Source: a virus. Taken from it: a DNA stretch of 28,480 nt. Positions within the stretch are counted from its first letter, which is position 1, and each line of letters starts with the position of its first letter. Under the pieces are notes generated by a model. The model saw nothing but the letters and a program-made list of their open reading frames with translations. It did no database searches and was not told the origin of the DNA. This document shows positions 20,462 through 28,480 of the stretch, piece after piece. The translations under genes and the position numbers were made by a program. The stretch covers positions 1 to 28,480 of the IMG/VR virus record IMGVR_UViG_3300037963_000763, one strand, 5' to 3'.

Positions 20462-23440
20462 CTAACCTTCTAATGTGCGTAATAGACTACTAAATAGTTT
20501 TGCTCTAGGGGTAGTTTGTTCTCTAGCCCATTTAGAATCTTCAATTTCATTAGCAGCTACATCCCATAATCCTTTAGTCATAGCGTCCCATGCTTTAGGA
20601 AACTTTTTAGTCCATCCTGTCCCTAATTGAAAATTAACAGAAGTTAGACGTTCTAATAAAGACTTATCTTTAATAGGAAGCTGTTCTTTTTGGGCAAGAG
20701 CAGCTTTATACTTTTTAGCTAAATCTTCTTTAAACCAAAGCTCTCGTTGCTCTTTAGGAACTTTACTACCTGGTGGGTACTTTTTTAAATCTTCTGCTGT
20801 CATTTGATGTCCATATCCTGCTACAAAAGTTGTAGCACCTTCTGTTTTTCTAACAAGCTTTCCTTTTTTATTTTTTACATATTCATCAGACACTACTGTA
20901 TCTAAATCTCCTTCTTCTTGTTTTATTAAAGCAGCAATAGACTCTAGGTCTTTAGTCTCATCTTGGTTATTTACAGGCTCTTCAGGTCTAGCTAACATTG
21001 AAGGTACTTTATTAGGCTCTGAAGTCTCTGCAACTACATCAGCTTCACCCCCAGCCATTTTCCCTTCTCTTGCTCCAAGATCTCCATAAGATTGCTGTAA
21101 GAAAGAAATAACTTCTTGCTTATCTTGCAAACCAGGAAGATCTATTTTAGCTGCAATAGCATTGCGTTCTTGTAGTAGTTTAGAAAGACCTGACGGTATA
21201 GCTGGCATTGCCCATTTTCTATCAGCTTGTTCTTGAGTTGAAAATATTGTTGGATCATCTAGTACTTCAGCACTTCCAAATCTTTCTGCTGCTTCTTCTT
21301 CTATCATACGTAACGCACTAGCCATTGTTAATACTTGATTCTTCTGTGCGTCATTTAAATGTGGAGCAACTTCTTTATAAGTAATAGAGCGTTTACGATC
21401 TGCCATACTTAGTCCAGAACGTGTAATATTTAATTGTCCTGTAGCACTAAAACTTGCTGTAACATTTGCCTTACCTTGTTTAAATTTAACTGGTGTTCTT
21501 AAAGACTGTCCTTTTTGTTGTGTAAGAGGATTGTCATTTGGATTTGTAGCTGCATGTATCATAGTCTCTTTACCAAAGTCTTCTATCATTGCAAGATTAG
21601 TTGGTATATTTGTAGACTTAGATTTAGTAATTGAATTTTTTACCTTATTAAGATTGTTTTTAGGAGTATTTGCAGAGGCGTTTATTCCAGAAGTACCACT
21701 AGCAGTACCAGGGCCACCTTTACCACTTCCAGCAGTTCCTTGATTTACTGGATCTGGCTTTTTATATGGAATACCTTTCCAATTTGGATCAGCAGGATCT
21801 GGTGCAACTTGGCTTAAAGCACCAGGAGCAGTAGTAACTACTTGAGGTTCAGGATCTTCTTCAAACAAGTTTCTATTTGTAGAAGGTGTTCTGTCTTCAA
21901 TTAATCCCGAAAGAAAAGTCTGTTCTTTTTTTGAAAAAATACCAGTCACACTTTTAACTTTCTCTAAACCATTTGGAGATGATGCTCTGCCTAAAGCTAT
22001 ATCGTATATTAATTCCTTTTGTCTTGCTCTCATATCTCCAAGATTTTCTGTAGAAAAATTAGAACCATAGATTTTCTCCATAAAAGCAATATTAGGATTA
22101 CCATTACTATCTAGACCATTCTCAGCTAAGAATACAGCAGCTTGATTATAGCTTTGATTAATTAAAGAATCTAATGTCCGATCAACATGCTCATCCATAG
22201 CTTTTTGATCTGCTTCTTTTGGCAACCTTCTATATAATCCTGTTTCTTCATTCAACTTTAAAGTTTTACCATTAGCTTCAGCCCATCCTTTTTCTAATTC
22301 TTGAATTATTGGCCTCCAAGTATTTTTCCCATCTTTAGAAGTAGCTTGTGTTCTAGCTTGAAGTCTTAATTCGTCTCGTAACTCATTGTTTAAGTCTAAT
22401 TTACTATGACCAAAACCAACTTGATTGCTTATTTCTGCAAGAAAATCAGCAGGAGTTTTATTTTTGTTATCTTTTTTAGAAATCCAATTCCTAGCATTTC
22501 TACCTAAAGAAGTATTATTATCTGACGAAGGACTTGTTAAACCGTAAAACCACTGTTGTAGTTGCAGTTCTGCTTTGCCTCTACGTATAAGATTTTCATA
22601 ATGAGGGTTTGTTTTTATTCGATTATTAATTGTAGCCTCTAAAGTTTTGGAATCTACAAATTTTGTAGCTTCTTCTAAATCTTTAATAAAAGCCTTACGT
22701 CCAGCTCCATCATCTGCAAAATATTCATTCACATCATTTGCACCAAGACCCATGTTGCTTAGCATGTTACGCATAGCATTTTCTTCATATTCTTCATTTG
22801 TCTGCCCTCGAAATTTACGAGTTGCAAAACGTCCTAATGAACTTAATAGTCCTTTAGGTGTAGGATCATATTTTTTTCGTGAAGCACGAATTTCATCATC
22901 AGATCCTAAAGTATTGAACCATTTATATTTTTCTTCTAATTCTTGTAGTTCTTTAGTAGCTCTTGCTATTTTATCACTTGCCCAACTATTTGGATTTTCT
23001 TTATTATTTACATTTATACCTCTTCTTATAAAGTTTTGATACGCTTCATCAGTATCCTCAATTGCTCCTTGATTACTAAGGAATCTTCTTTCAGCAGGTT
23101 CAATGTGGTTCTGAATAATATAATCTATTTTTGAGCCTTTGCCGTCATTTTGCCACGTATCCATTGACTTCATTACCTGATTTACTTTATCTCTTTCTCG
23201 TATTAAAGACTCTCCAAAACCTTTAACAGCTCGTCCTTCTGGATCATTTAAAAAAGAATTTATAGGGTTTCTATAAGGAGCATTAATTAAATCTCCAACA
23301 CCTTTAGCAATAGGTGCACCAAAAGCCTGTAGACCAAAAGCCATAAGCATATCTTTTCTAGCACTTCTACGTTCTTCTTTACGTCTACGCTTAGCTCCAC
23401 GTTGCGCTCGTCCTAATAAACTACTTAATCCATCTGTCAT
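20462..23440 (-). CDS. Virion protein with C-terminal lysozyme (GH24-like) domain
   Basis: A 992-residue protein with a basic N-terminus (RAQRGAKRRRKEERRSARK), long helical regions, and a low-complexity Gly/Thr/Pro linker around residues 550-600 (GTAGSGKGGPGTASGTSG). From about residue 832 there is a T4-lysozyme-type domain: IKQEEG with the likely catalytic glutamate at E843, then TTFVAGYGH (870-878), V-N-F-Q-L-G-T-G-W and a KFPKAWDAM helix. It is far larger than a free endolysin and sits among structural genes, so it probably rides in the virion and opens peptidoglycan during DNA entry. A strong AGGAG precedes the ATG, which overlaps the upstream stop (ATGA). The non-lysozyme part has no motif I recognise. 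Confidence 0.85.
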   Translation of the reverse strand: MTDGLSSLLGRAQRGAKRRRKEERRSARKDMLMAFGLQAFGAPIAKGVGDLINAPYRNPINSFLNDPEGRAVKGFGESLIRERDKVNQVMKSMDTWQNDGKGSKIDYIIQNHIEPAERRFLSNQGAIEDTDEAYQNFIRRGINVNNKENPNSWASDKIARATKELQELEEKYKWFNTLGSDDEIRASRKKYDPTPKGLLSSLGRFATRKFRGQTNEEYEENAMRNMLSNMGLGANDVNEYFADDGAGRKAFIKDLEEATKFVDSKTLEATINNRIKTNPHYENLIRRGKAELQLQQWFYGLTSPSSDNNTSLGRNARNWISKKDNKNKTPADFLAEISNQVGFGHSKLDLNNELRDELRLQARTQATSKDGKNTWRPIIQELEKGWAEANGKTLKLNEETGLYRRLPKEADQKAMDEHVDRTLDSLINQSYNQAAVFLAENGLDSNGNPNIAFMEKIYGSNFSTENLGDMRARQKELIYDIALGRASSPNGLEKVKSVTGIFSKKEQTFLSGLIEDRTPSTNRNLFEEDPEPQVVTTAPGALSQVAPDPADPNWKGIPYKKPDPVNQGTAGSGKGGPGTASGTSGINASANTPKNNLNKVKNSITKSKSTNIPTNLAMIEDFGKETMIHAATNPNDNPLTQQKGQSLRTPVKFKQGKANVTASFSATGQLNITRSGLSMADRKRSITYKEVAPHLNDAQKNQVLTMASALRMIEEEAAERFGSAEVLDDPTIFSTQEQADRKWAMPAIPSGLSKLLQERNAIAAKIDLPGLQDKQEVISFLQQSYGDLGAREGKMAGGEADVVAETSEPNKVPSMLARPEEPVNNQDETKDLESIAALIKQEEGDLDTVVSDEYVKNKKGKLVRKTEGATTFVAGYGHQMTAEDLKKYPPGSKVPKEQRELWFKEDLAKKYKAALAQKEQLPIKDKSLLERLTSVNFQLGTGWTKKFPKAWDAMTKGLWDVAANEIEDSKWAREQTTPRAKLFSSLLRTLEG

Positions 23441-24003
23441 TGTGCAGTCTCCTGTGGTGCAGCTAACAAGCTAGGAGCTTGTTGTAATTTGTCAATTATA
23501 TCTGGTGATAAAACTTCAGAAGGCTCTTTATCTAAAGTAGCTTTACCTGCTTTTTTCATAGTAGCTTCTAAATTAAACTCATCTTTTGGGCCATACTTGT
23601 CATCTAAAGTAACATCTTCATCTTCTTCAGGTCTTGTAATAACAGGATCAAACATAGCCATATCTGAAATATATAACAACATATAAGCTATAGGTTCTGC
23701 TAGTAAAAGAAGCATATCTGGATTTATTTTTCCTTCGACAAAAGCGTTATATAATAAAATTTCGGTCAAATCCATTATTGGAAAACTTCCTCTTAATAAA
23801 CTAATTAGACGAGGATATATGTTTTCATCTACAATCATAGCAAAAAAATATTCTACAGCGTCATCTATATTAGTAAACTCAGGGGGTCTTTCCCAAGGCC
23901 AAGGCTGGTTAGGATCATTTGTTAATGATTGTCCCGGAATAGGTCTATTAAAAGAAAACCTATTCTTTTCGTAGAGTTCAAAATCTTCGTCTGTTTCAGC
24001 CAT
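23437..24003 (-). CDS. Conserved phage structural-region protein (188 aa)
   Basis: An acidic protein begins MAETDEDFELYEKNRFSFNR, then PIPGQSLTNDPNQPWPWERP-PEFTNIDDAVEYFF, a helical middle (LTEILLYNAFVEGKINPDML) with L-L-L-L-A-E-P-I-A-Y-M, and a disordered C-terminal quarter. The R-P-I-P-G-Q-S-L-T-x-D-P ... P-W-x-x-P-P-x-F-T block is one I have seen repeatedly in marine phage genomes near structural genes. The function is not known; a virion-assembly or scaffolding role is possible. AGGA stands nine bases before the ATG, and the next gene overlaps by ATGA. Confidence 0.82.
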   Translation of the reverse strand: MAETDEDFELYEKNRFSFNRPIPGQSLTNDPNQPWPWERPPEFTNIDDAVEYFFAMIVDENIYPRLISLLRGSFPIMDLTEILLYNAFVEGKINPDMLLLLAEPIAYMLLYISDMAMFDPVITRPEEDEDVTLDDKYGPKDEFNLEATMKKAGKATLDKEPSEVLSPDIIDKLQQAPSLLAAPQETAQ

Positions 24004-24013
24004 GCTTATTATC

Positions 24014-25366
24014 CTATAATTGAATTGTCTGATCGTTTTGGTAATTTATATTTCCAGTATTAGAAGCAAACTGAAAACCACCAGAATCGGGTGCTAAACC
24101 TCGTATTTTATTTCCATAAATACCTTGACCCATATCAGTCTGCCAACCATATGCTTCATTAAGACCAAAGCTCTGAGGTTGTACAGGACTATTCAAATAA
24201 CCTTCTATAGTATTTATTGAAGCTGCCTGTTGTATAGGTGCTGTATAAAAAGAACCTAACTGTCCTTGTGCATAACCAGCATCATAGTCTTGAGCAGTCA
24301 AAAGACTTACACCTGTACTTAGTCCTGTATTTATTAAAGAACTTTGTAAATTTTGACCTAATGTTTCTGGATTTGTAATATTATCTCTTAAAGTTCCTCC
24401 AAGAGTTTTAGGAGGAGGAGCTACAGATTCAGTATAGCCTAGCTTTGGATTATATTTATATCCAATATCTTTAGGCATTTGTCGTAATTGATATTGTGCC
24501 TCTCGCATATAAGGTTGTGAAGGATCTAATTTTTGTAAATATTGTTCAAAACGTCCTTCACCTCCTGACCAAAGTGCAGCTTGTTCAGCCGTAGATTTAC
24601 TTAAAAGATCTTTTTCATATGCTTCATAAGTCTCTTTTAAAAATTTACCAGATTCTTTTTCAAGATCTACATTATCTAAAAACATTGCTTTTTCTTTTTC
24701 AATATATCCTTTCATATTGCCTGTAATATTTTCTGTCATTTGTCTAGTAGGTTCAGCTATTTTATCTCGTAGCCCAGTTTGGTATTGATCGTAATCTTTG
24801 TACGGACTATATGTTCCTGATTTTAAATCTGCTTGATACTCAAGTGTAGATTTACCTAAGTTTTCTTTTAAGTTACCCCAACGAGCAGACATATCATCCC
24901 AACGCTCACCAAAACTTTTTTCTACATTTTTAAATAAACCTTTATCACCCATTAAAGAACCATCACTTCCAGCAAAAAAGTTTTTCATTCCTTTTGGGCC
25001 AAGATTTCCTAATCCAACTTTTTTTCCAACAGCTCTAAAAGTTTCTTTTAGTACATCAGTTACTGCACCAGTTATATTAGAAACTGTCCCCGAAACGGCA
25101 GAACCCATAGAAGCTGCTTTGGTCATAAAGTTTCCTACACCTGACAACAAAGCATTACTTGAACCAGCTAATGTACCAGCCATGCCTGACCAAGCTTGTC
25201 CAAGCATACCTCCTATTCCGGGCAAGATCATACCCATAGCTATAGTACCTAATGGGCCTAGCTTACCCATAAACTTACCAAACTTTTTAAAGGCACTTTT
25301 AATTCCTTTACCTATTTTTTTAAACACCTTTTTTATAGGCTTAAAAACTTTACTAAGGATTCCCAT
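24014..25366 (-). CDS. Virion protein with cationic amphipathic N-terminus (450 aa)
   Basis: The first 35 residues (VFKPIKKVFKKIGKGIKSAF and on) alternate Lys with hydrophobic residues, like a membrane-active helix. A Gly/Met-rich hydrophobic part follows (LGTIAMGMILPGIGGMLG, about 38-55), then Ser/Gly/Ala-rich text, charged helices (EKEKAMFLDNVDLEKESGKF) and a Gln/Tyr/Gly-rich C-terminus. It lies between two structural genes, in the position where T7 has its smallest internal ejection protein. AGGAG precedes the ATG. It probably inserts in the host membrane during infection or forms part of the tail tube; this rests on composition and context only. Confidence 0.72.
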   Translation of the reverse strand: MGILSKVFKPIKKVFKKIGKGIKSAFKKFGKFMGKLGPLGTIAMGMILPGIGGMLGQAWSGMAGTLAGSSNALLSGVGNFMTKAASMGSAVSGTVSNITGAVTDVLKETFRAVGKKVGLGNLGPKGMKNFFAGSDGSLMGDKGLFKNVEKSFGERWDDMSARWGNLKENLGKSTLEYQADLKSGTYSPYKDYDQYQTGLRDKIAEPTRQMTENITGNMKGYIEKEKAMFLDNVDLEKESGKFLKETYEAYEKDLLSKSTAEQAALWSGGEGRFEQYLQKLDPSQPYMREAQYQLRQMPKDIGYKYNPKLGYTESVAPPPKTLGGTLRDNITNPETLGQNLQSSLINTGLSTGVSLLTAQDYDAGYAQGQLGSFYTAPIQQAASINTIEGYLNSPVQPQSFGLNEAYGWQTDMGQGIYGNKIRGLAPDSGGFQFASNTGNINYQNDQTIQL

Positions 25367-25378
25367 TATTTACTCCTA

Positions 25379-28300
25379 TTAACCTGGCCCATATGAAGTA
25401 CCATTAATTGTATTAATTATGTTATAAAGATCTCTAGCCATTAAACGTGGATCTTCATTCTCATCCATCATATCTCCATTAGCCAAAGCATTTTCAATAA
25501 TTCTTGCTGCCCTATCTTGATTGTTTGTAGACATTTGTACAGCAAAAGTCGCTGAATCTCTTAACTGTTGCCATATTTGAGATAAAGCTGAACTTTGCAT
25601 ATTAAACGCATTCTGCACATTAATCTGATTAGATTGATTTTCTGCGGCTGTATCAACTGTATTAGCTTTTCTACGCCATTCAACATTAGATTGTTCAACA
25701 GCTTGAGCATTAGCAGCATTCCATTGATCAGTTTGATATTCCATTTGATTATTAAACTGTTGTATTTGTAGCTTGTTAGCTTTATTGATTTGTTGTGCTT
25801 TCAACTGTTGATTAGAATTAAACTGTGTCATCGCATTAGTTTGCGTAGTATTCTGTAAATTAATTTGTGTTGCCATATTACTCATAAATTGATTTAATTG
25901 ATTTTCAGAGGTAGCATTAAACTGTTGAGCAGCATTATCAAAAGATTGATTAGAAAGCACTCGCTGTTGAATCTGTTGAGCAGATAACATTGCAGCTTGT
26001 TGCTCATTGTTTAAATTTGCTATATCTAATTGTAAGAATGCTTGAGCATTTTGAGCTGCTACTTTAGTTCGTTGATCTATTGTAGCCATATCTAGACTTG
26101 CTAAAGCTGTTGCATTTTGCATTGCTTCTTGTTGTTCGGCATTAAAGTCTGTTAGCGTCATAGTCTGCATAAACTTACTGTTAGCTAATTCAACTTGTTG
26201 TTCAGCATTAAATTGAGTTAAATCCATATTAGCTGTCATACTAGCATTTTGTATAGCTCGTTGTTGATCTACACTTAACTGAGCTACTCCTAACTGTTGC
26301 GCTATCTTACCTTGTAGTAAGTTAGTTTGTAGTCTTGCGTTTAAGTTAGCTAGTTCTGTTTGTTGATCAGCAGTCATTTGTTCTGAAGCTGTTTGATTTC
26401 TAGCAGACAAATTAGCTAAACGCATTTGTTGATCATTGTTAAGATTAGCTAGTTCCATCTGTTGTTTAAAAGCAGCGTTCTTGGATAAGAAGTCAGCAGC
26501 AATCTGATTTTCTTGTATTAAGGCTTGTTGTTGATTAGAAAGATTTTGTGTTGCTCGTGTTTGTAAAGCCTGTGCATTCGCCTGTGCAATAGGAAACGCA
26601 CTTTGAATAATTGAGTTAAACAAAGCATCCCTGCCTACTGTAGAAGCTTGTAAGCCTCTTTGAGCCATCATAGAATTAACAGCATCTACTGCTGGTCTAG
26701 CCCACGTAGGAACTTCATCGTCTTCCAAGTCTTCTAAGAGCTTGTCCATTTGTGCAGACACTAACGCTTCTTCAGGTAATTCAGCTACTGCTGCTACCAA
26801 AGCTGGTTGTGTTACATCTAAAGCTCCTGGATTAGTTACTATTGTTGAAGCAGCTTGTTGAGATAAATTAGAATTTTGTGCTAAGTTGGTAGCTGCTGGA
26901 TTAGTTGTTGAAGCCTTTAAAGAATCTATTATTTGTTTTCTTGTAGAACCAAAACCAAACGTATCTACAATTTGTGCCGCAGCTCTATCATCTGCTTTAG
27001 TGCCTGTTATTTCAGCTCGTGTAGCTGCTTCAGCTTCAACAGTAGGCGATACAGCAGCAGTACTTCTAAACGTAACATCTTGTACTTGTGCATCACTTCT
27101 TAAAGCTTTAGCTTCTGCTTTTGCAGCTTCTTCTTGTGCTGTATCTCTTTCGGCAGCTTGCGCTCTTTCTCTAAGCGTAGCTAGTTCTTCAGGAGAAACT
27201 TCTCTAGTTAAAGTTGTGACATCATCAGCAGCTCTAGCTGTAGAAATTTCATCAACACCTGTTGTATCTCTATCTATTGTAGAAGCTGCTATTGTTTCTG
27301 CTTGAGGTGTTGTATTAGCTTTTAACCAACTATCTTTACCTTTCCATGTTTTATCAAAAGGATCTACGCCATAAGGCAAAGCCATATCAGCATAATTACC
27401 TGTAAGTCTTTGAGGATCATCAGATACTGTTGAACCTGTAACTCCTAGTTTAGCTGTAGGCATTTGTGTTGTAGGAGTTTGAGTACCTGCACCATAGCCT
27501 CTTAAATTAAGAACATTTGCAGCCATACCACCAGGATCAACTATGGCAGCTTGTCTTAACTCTGCTAAAGACATATTACCTGTTGCATCTGGAGAAACTT
27601 CTCTATTAGGATCTAAAGTTGTGCCTTGTGGAACCCATTTTTCACCATTCCAAACTTCAACATAACTTCCATATGGGGGAACATTCCTAGTTCTTTCTGT
27701 TCCGATAGCTATGCCAGAATCAGTATCATCATCATCACCGGGTGGGGGATCAGTAGGTGTTTGTACGTTTGTAATCTTATCTGTTGGAAAATTTTTCGTA
27801 AACCAATTTAATTCTGGCCCACTTAAAGTACCAGCTTTAAAACTATTGTACATATTGACTATAGGTGCATATGAAGCAGCATTAGGATTATTAGGATCAG
27901 TCCATTTAGCATACTGATCTTTCATTCCTTGGGTAGCAGTACCATCAGCTACTTTATTTAAAATGTGTACAAAATTATTATCACTTTGACCTAATGGATC
28001 ATTTGGATCATCTCCACTATACCACCAAGACGGAAGTTCTGGTTCTTTAAATACTCCAGGTCTTTCATCAGGTATTTCAGGATCATCAAGAGGGGGAGGA
28101 GGAGGTCTATCTCCTGCGGCATCTGCGGCAGCTTTAGCATCTGCGGCAGCTTTAGCATCTGCGGCAGCTTTAGCATCTGCGGCAGCTTTAGCCGCTGCTT
28201 CTTCATTTATTTTTCTTTGAAGTGCTGCTAATCTTTCTTGTTGTTTAGCTAATTGTTCAGGCGTACTTGTAATATTTTGAGAGCTGCCAATACCACCAAC

Positions 28301-28384
28301 ACCTATACCACCAACAGCAGCACGTTTACGCTTCAAAGCCTTTGTAACTGAACGATTATTACGCTTTTTTCTTTTTTTAGCCAT
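25379..28384 (-). CDS. 1001-residue repeat-rich virion protein
   Basis: The first structural gene fully in view. It opens with a very basic tail (MAKKRKKRNNRSVTKALKRK), then an Ala/Asp/Lys repeat (A-A-A-D-A-K, four times), a proline run (PPPPPLDDP), and several hundred residues of mixed sequence, including TWKGKDSWLKANTTPQ. Residues 643-928 form 26 successive 11-residue units rich in Gln and Asn (for example MELANLNNDQQ, MDLTQFNAEQQ), which predicts a long right-handed helix bundle. A helical C-terminus follows (NGDMMDENEDPRLMARDL). No enzymatic motif is visible. A fibrous or tail/ejection part of the virion is likely. AAGG precedes the ATG. Confidence 0.75.
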   Translation of the reverse strand: MAKKRKKRNNRSVTKALKRKRAAVGGIGVGGIGSSQNITSTPEQLAKQQERLAALQRKINEEAAAKAAADAKAAADAKAAADAKAAADAAGDRPPPPPLDDPEIPDERPGVFKEPELPSWWYSGDDPNDPLGQSDNNFVHILNKVADGTATQGMKDQYAKWTDPNNPNAASYAPIVNMYNSFKAGTLSGPELNWFTKNFPTDKITNVQTPTDPPPGDDDDTDSGIAIGTERTRNVPPYGSYVEVWNGEKWVPQGTTLDPNREVSPDATGNMSLAELRQAAIVDPGGMAANVLNLRGYGAGTQTPTTQMPTAKLGVTGSTVSDDPQRLTGNYADMALPYGVDPFDKTWKGKDSWLKANTTPQAETIAASTIDRDTTGVDEISTARAADDVTTLTREVSPEELATLRERAQAAERDTAQEEAAKAEAKALRSDAQVQDVTFRSTAAVSPTVEAEAATRAEITGTKADDRAAAQIVDTFGFGSTRKQIIDSLKASTTNPAATNLAQNSNLSQQAASTIVTNPGALDVTQPALVAAVAELPEEALVSAQMDKLLEDLEDDEVPTWARPAVDAVNSMMAQRGLQASTVGRDALFNSIIQSAFPIAQANAQALQTRATQNLSNQQQALIQENQIAADFLSKNAAFKQQMELANLNNDQQMRLANLSARNQTASEQMTADQQTELANLNARLQTNLLQGKIAQQLGVAQLSVDQQRAIQNASMTANMDLTQFNAEQQVELANSKFMQTMTLTDFNAEQQEAMQNATALASLDMATIDQRTKVAAQNAQAFLQLDIANLNNEQQAAMLSAQQIQQRVLSNQSFDNAAQQFNATSENQLNQFMSNMATQINLQNTTQTNAMTQFNSNQQLKAQQINKANKLQIQQFNNQMEYQTDQWNAANAQAVEQSNVEWRRKANTVDTAAENQSNQINVQNAFNMQSSALSQIWQQLRDSATFAVQMSTNNQDRAARIIENALANGDMMDENEDPRLMARDLYNIINTINGTSYGPG
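25601..26458 (-). repeat. Array of 26 hendecad (11-residue) repeats
   Basis: Residues 643-928 of the 1001-residue protein divide without gaps into 26 units of 11 residues. Many end in QQ and carry Leu, Met or Phe at the same places (MELANLNNDQQ, MRLANLSARNQ, MDLTQFNAEQQ, LDIANLNNEQQ). The DNA copies (33 bp) are diverged, so this is a protein repeat, not a recent tandem duplication. Confidence 0.85.
28119..28190 (-). repeat. Four perfect 18-bp tandem repeats
   Basis: GCATCTGCGGCAGCTTTA is repeated four times without a mismatch (72 bp), with partial units on both sides. It encodes an Ala/Asp/Lys hexapeptide near the N-terminus of the 1001-residue protein. Perfect identity in DNA means a recent or actively slipping tract; copy-number change keeps the frame. 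Confidence 0.92.
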
Positions 28385-28386
28385 TA

Positions 28387-28461
28387 TTAATTACCTTGAA
28401 ATGTATAAATAAGTGCCGTAGCACACACAGTTATTAGTATCCACATGAACCTTTCTGACAT
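28387..28461 (-). CDS. 24-residue membrane peptide, or end of a gene cut by the edge
   Basis: An ATG at 28461 opens a frame of 24 codons ending two bases before the ATG of the 1001-residue gene. The product has a short charged head (MSERF), then one hydrophobic span (MWILITVCATALIYTF) and a polar end. The same frame stays open to the window edge, so this could be the C-terminus of a longer gene. In the frame one base further along, a TAA at 28463-28465 may be the stop of the true upstream gene, which would leave this peptide as its own small gene. The ribosome site is weak. Confidence 0.45.
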   Translation of the reverse strand: MSERFMWILITVCATALIYTFQGN

Positions 28462-28480
28462 TTTAATAGAGCTTGTATTT

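Noticed and set aside
22647-23039. 130-codon plus-strand frame opposite the lysozyme-bearing virion gene
   Set aside because: Antisense shadow of a long gene with clear domains; Ser/Phe/Leu-rich composition typical of reversed coding sequence.
26886-27305. 139-codon plus-strand frame opposite the 1001-residue gene
   Set aside because: Low-complexity Ala/Ser/Val translation is the antisense of Ala/Thr/Ser-rich codons of the real gene; no ribosome site and no neighbours on that strand.
1-28480. tRNA genes, CRISPR arrays and insertion sequences
   Set aside because: Only two gaps exceed 90 bases and neither folds as a tRNA; no spacer-like arrays or transposase genes were seen by eye.

Overview
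This window is part of the genome of a tailed double-stranded DNA phage, most likely a marine podovirus-like phage with a T7-type replisome. It is AT-rich and almost fully coding. Genes overlap by ATGA, TAATG or TGA/TTG junctions, and many small conserved-looking phage proteins lie between the large ones. I see no integrase, repressor gene or phage RNA polymerase here. The family A DNA polymerase has a tyrosine at the position equivalent to E. coli Pol I residue 762, a residue linked to virulent phages. A class II (B12-dependent) ribonucleotide reductase next to a T7-like replisome recalls the SIO1/cobavirus-type roseophages and some uncultured marine podoviruses. That placement is my inference; the host cannot be read from the sequence.

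Plus strand, 1 to 12581 (early and replication arm). A partial gene runs off the left edge, followed by a DUF932-type protein and five small ORFs. After a 149-bp regulatory gap (candidate sigma70 promoter, overlapping dyad and a 13-bp stem-loop) comes nrdJ. Next are two small genes, a single-strand DNA-binding protein and a small partner whose stop codon lies in the loop of a terminator hairpin. A nested palindrome precedes the primase-helicase and DNA polymerase. Then come a winged-helix-like protein, endonuclease VII, a PD-(D/E)XK exonuclease, two small unknowns, a T7-type endonuclease I, a 28-residue membrane peptide, a DUF3310 protein, an exported SleB-type cell-wall hydrolase and two small ORFs.

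Minus strand, 28480 down to 12574 (late arm). In transcription order it holds a 1001-residue protein with an 11-residue repeat array, a 450-residue protein with a cationic amphipathic N-terminus, a conserved 188-residue protein, a 992-residue virion protein ending in a lysozyme domain and a 1242-residue internal-virion-type protein. These are followed by an M15 peptidase endolysin, four small membrane proteins including two holin candidates, a run of four small highly basic proteins, an SNase-like nuclease, a three-helix membrane protein, a lipoprotein and a C-terminally anchored membrane protein. The two arms meet tail to tail with an 8-bp overlap, and a hairpin spans the junction.

Together the plus arm makes dNTPs, copies and recombines DNA and removes branches, while the minus arm builds the ejection apparatus and lyses the cell. 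Terminase, portal, capsid and tail genes are not visible and probably lie beyond the right edge. Eight genes or gene fragments shorter than about 60 codons were found by reading overlaps and gaps, several of them membrane peptides.
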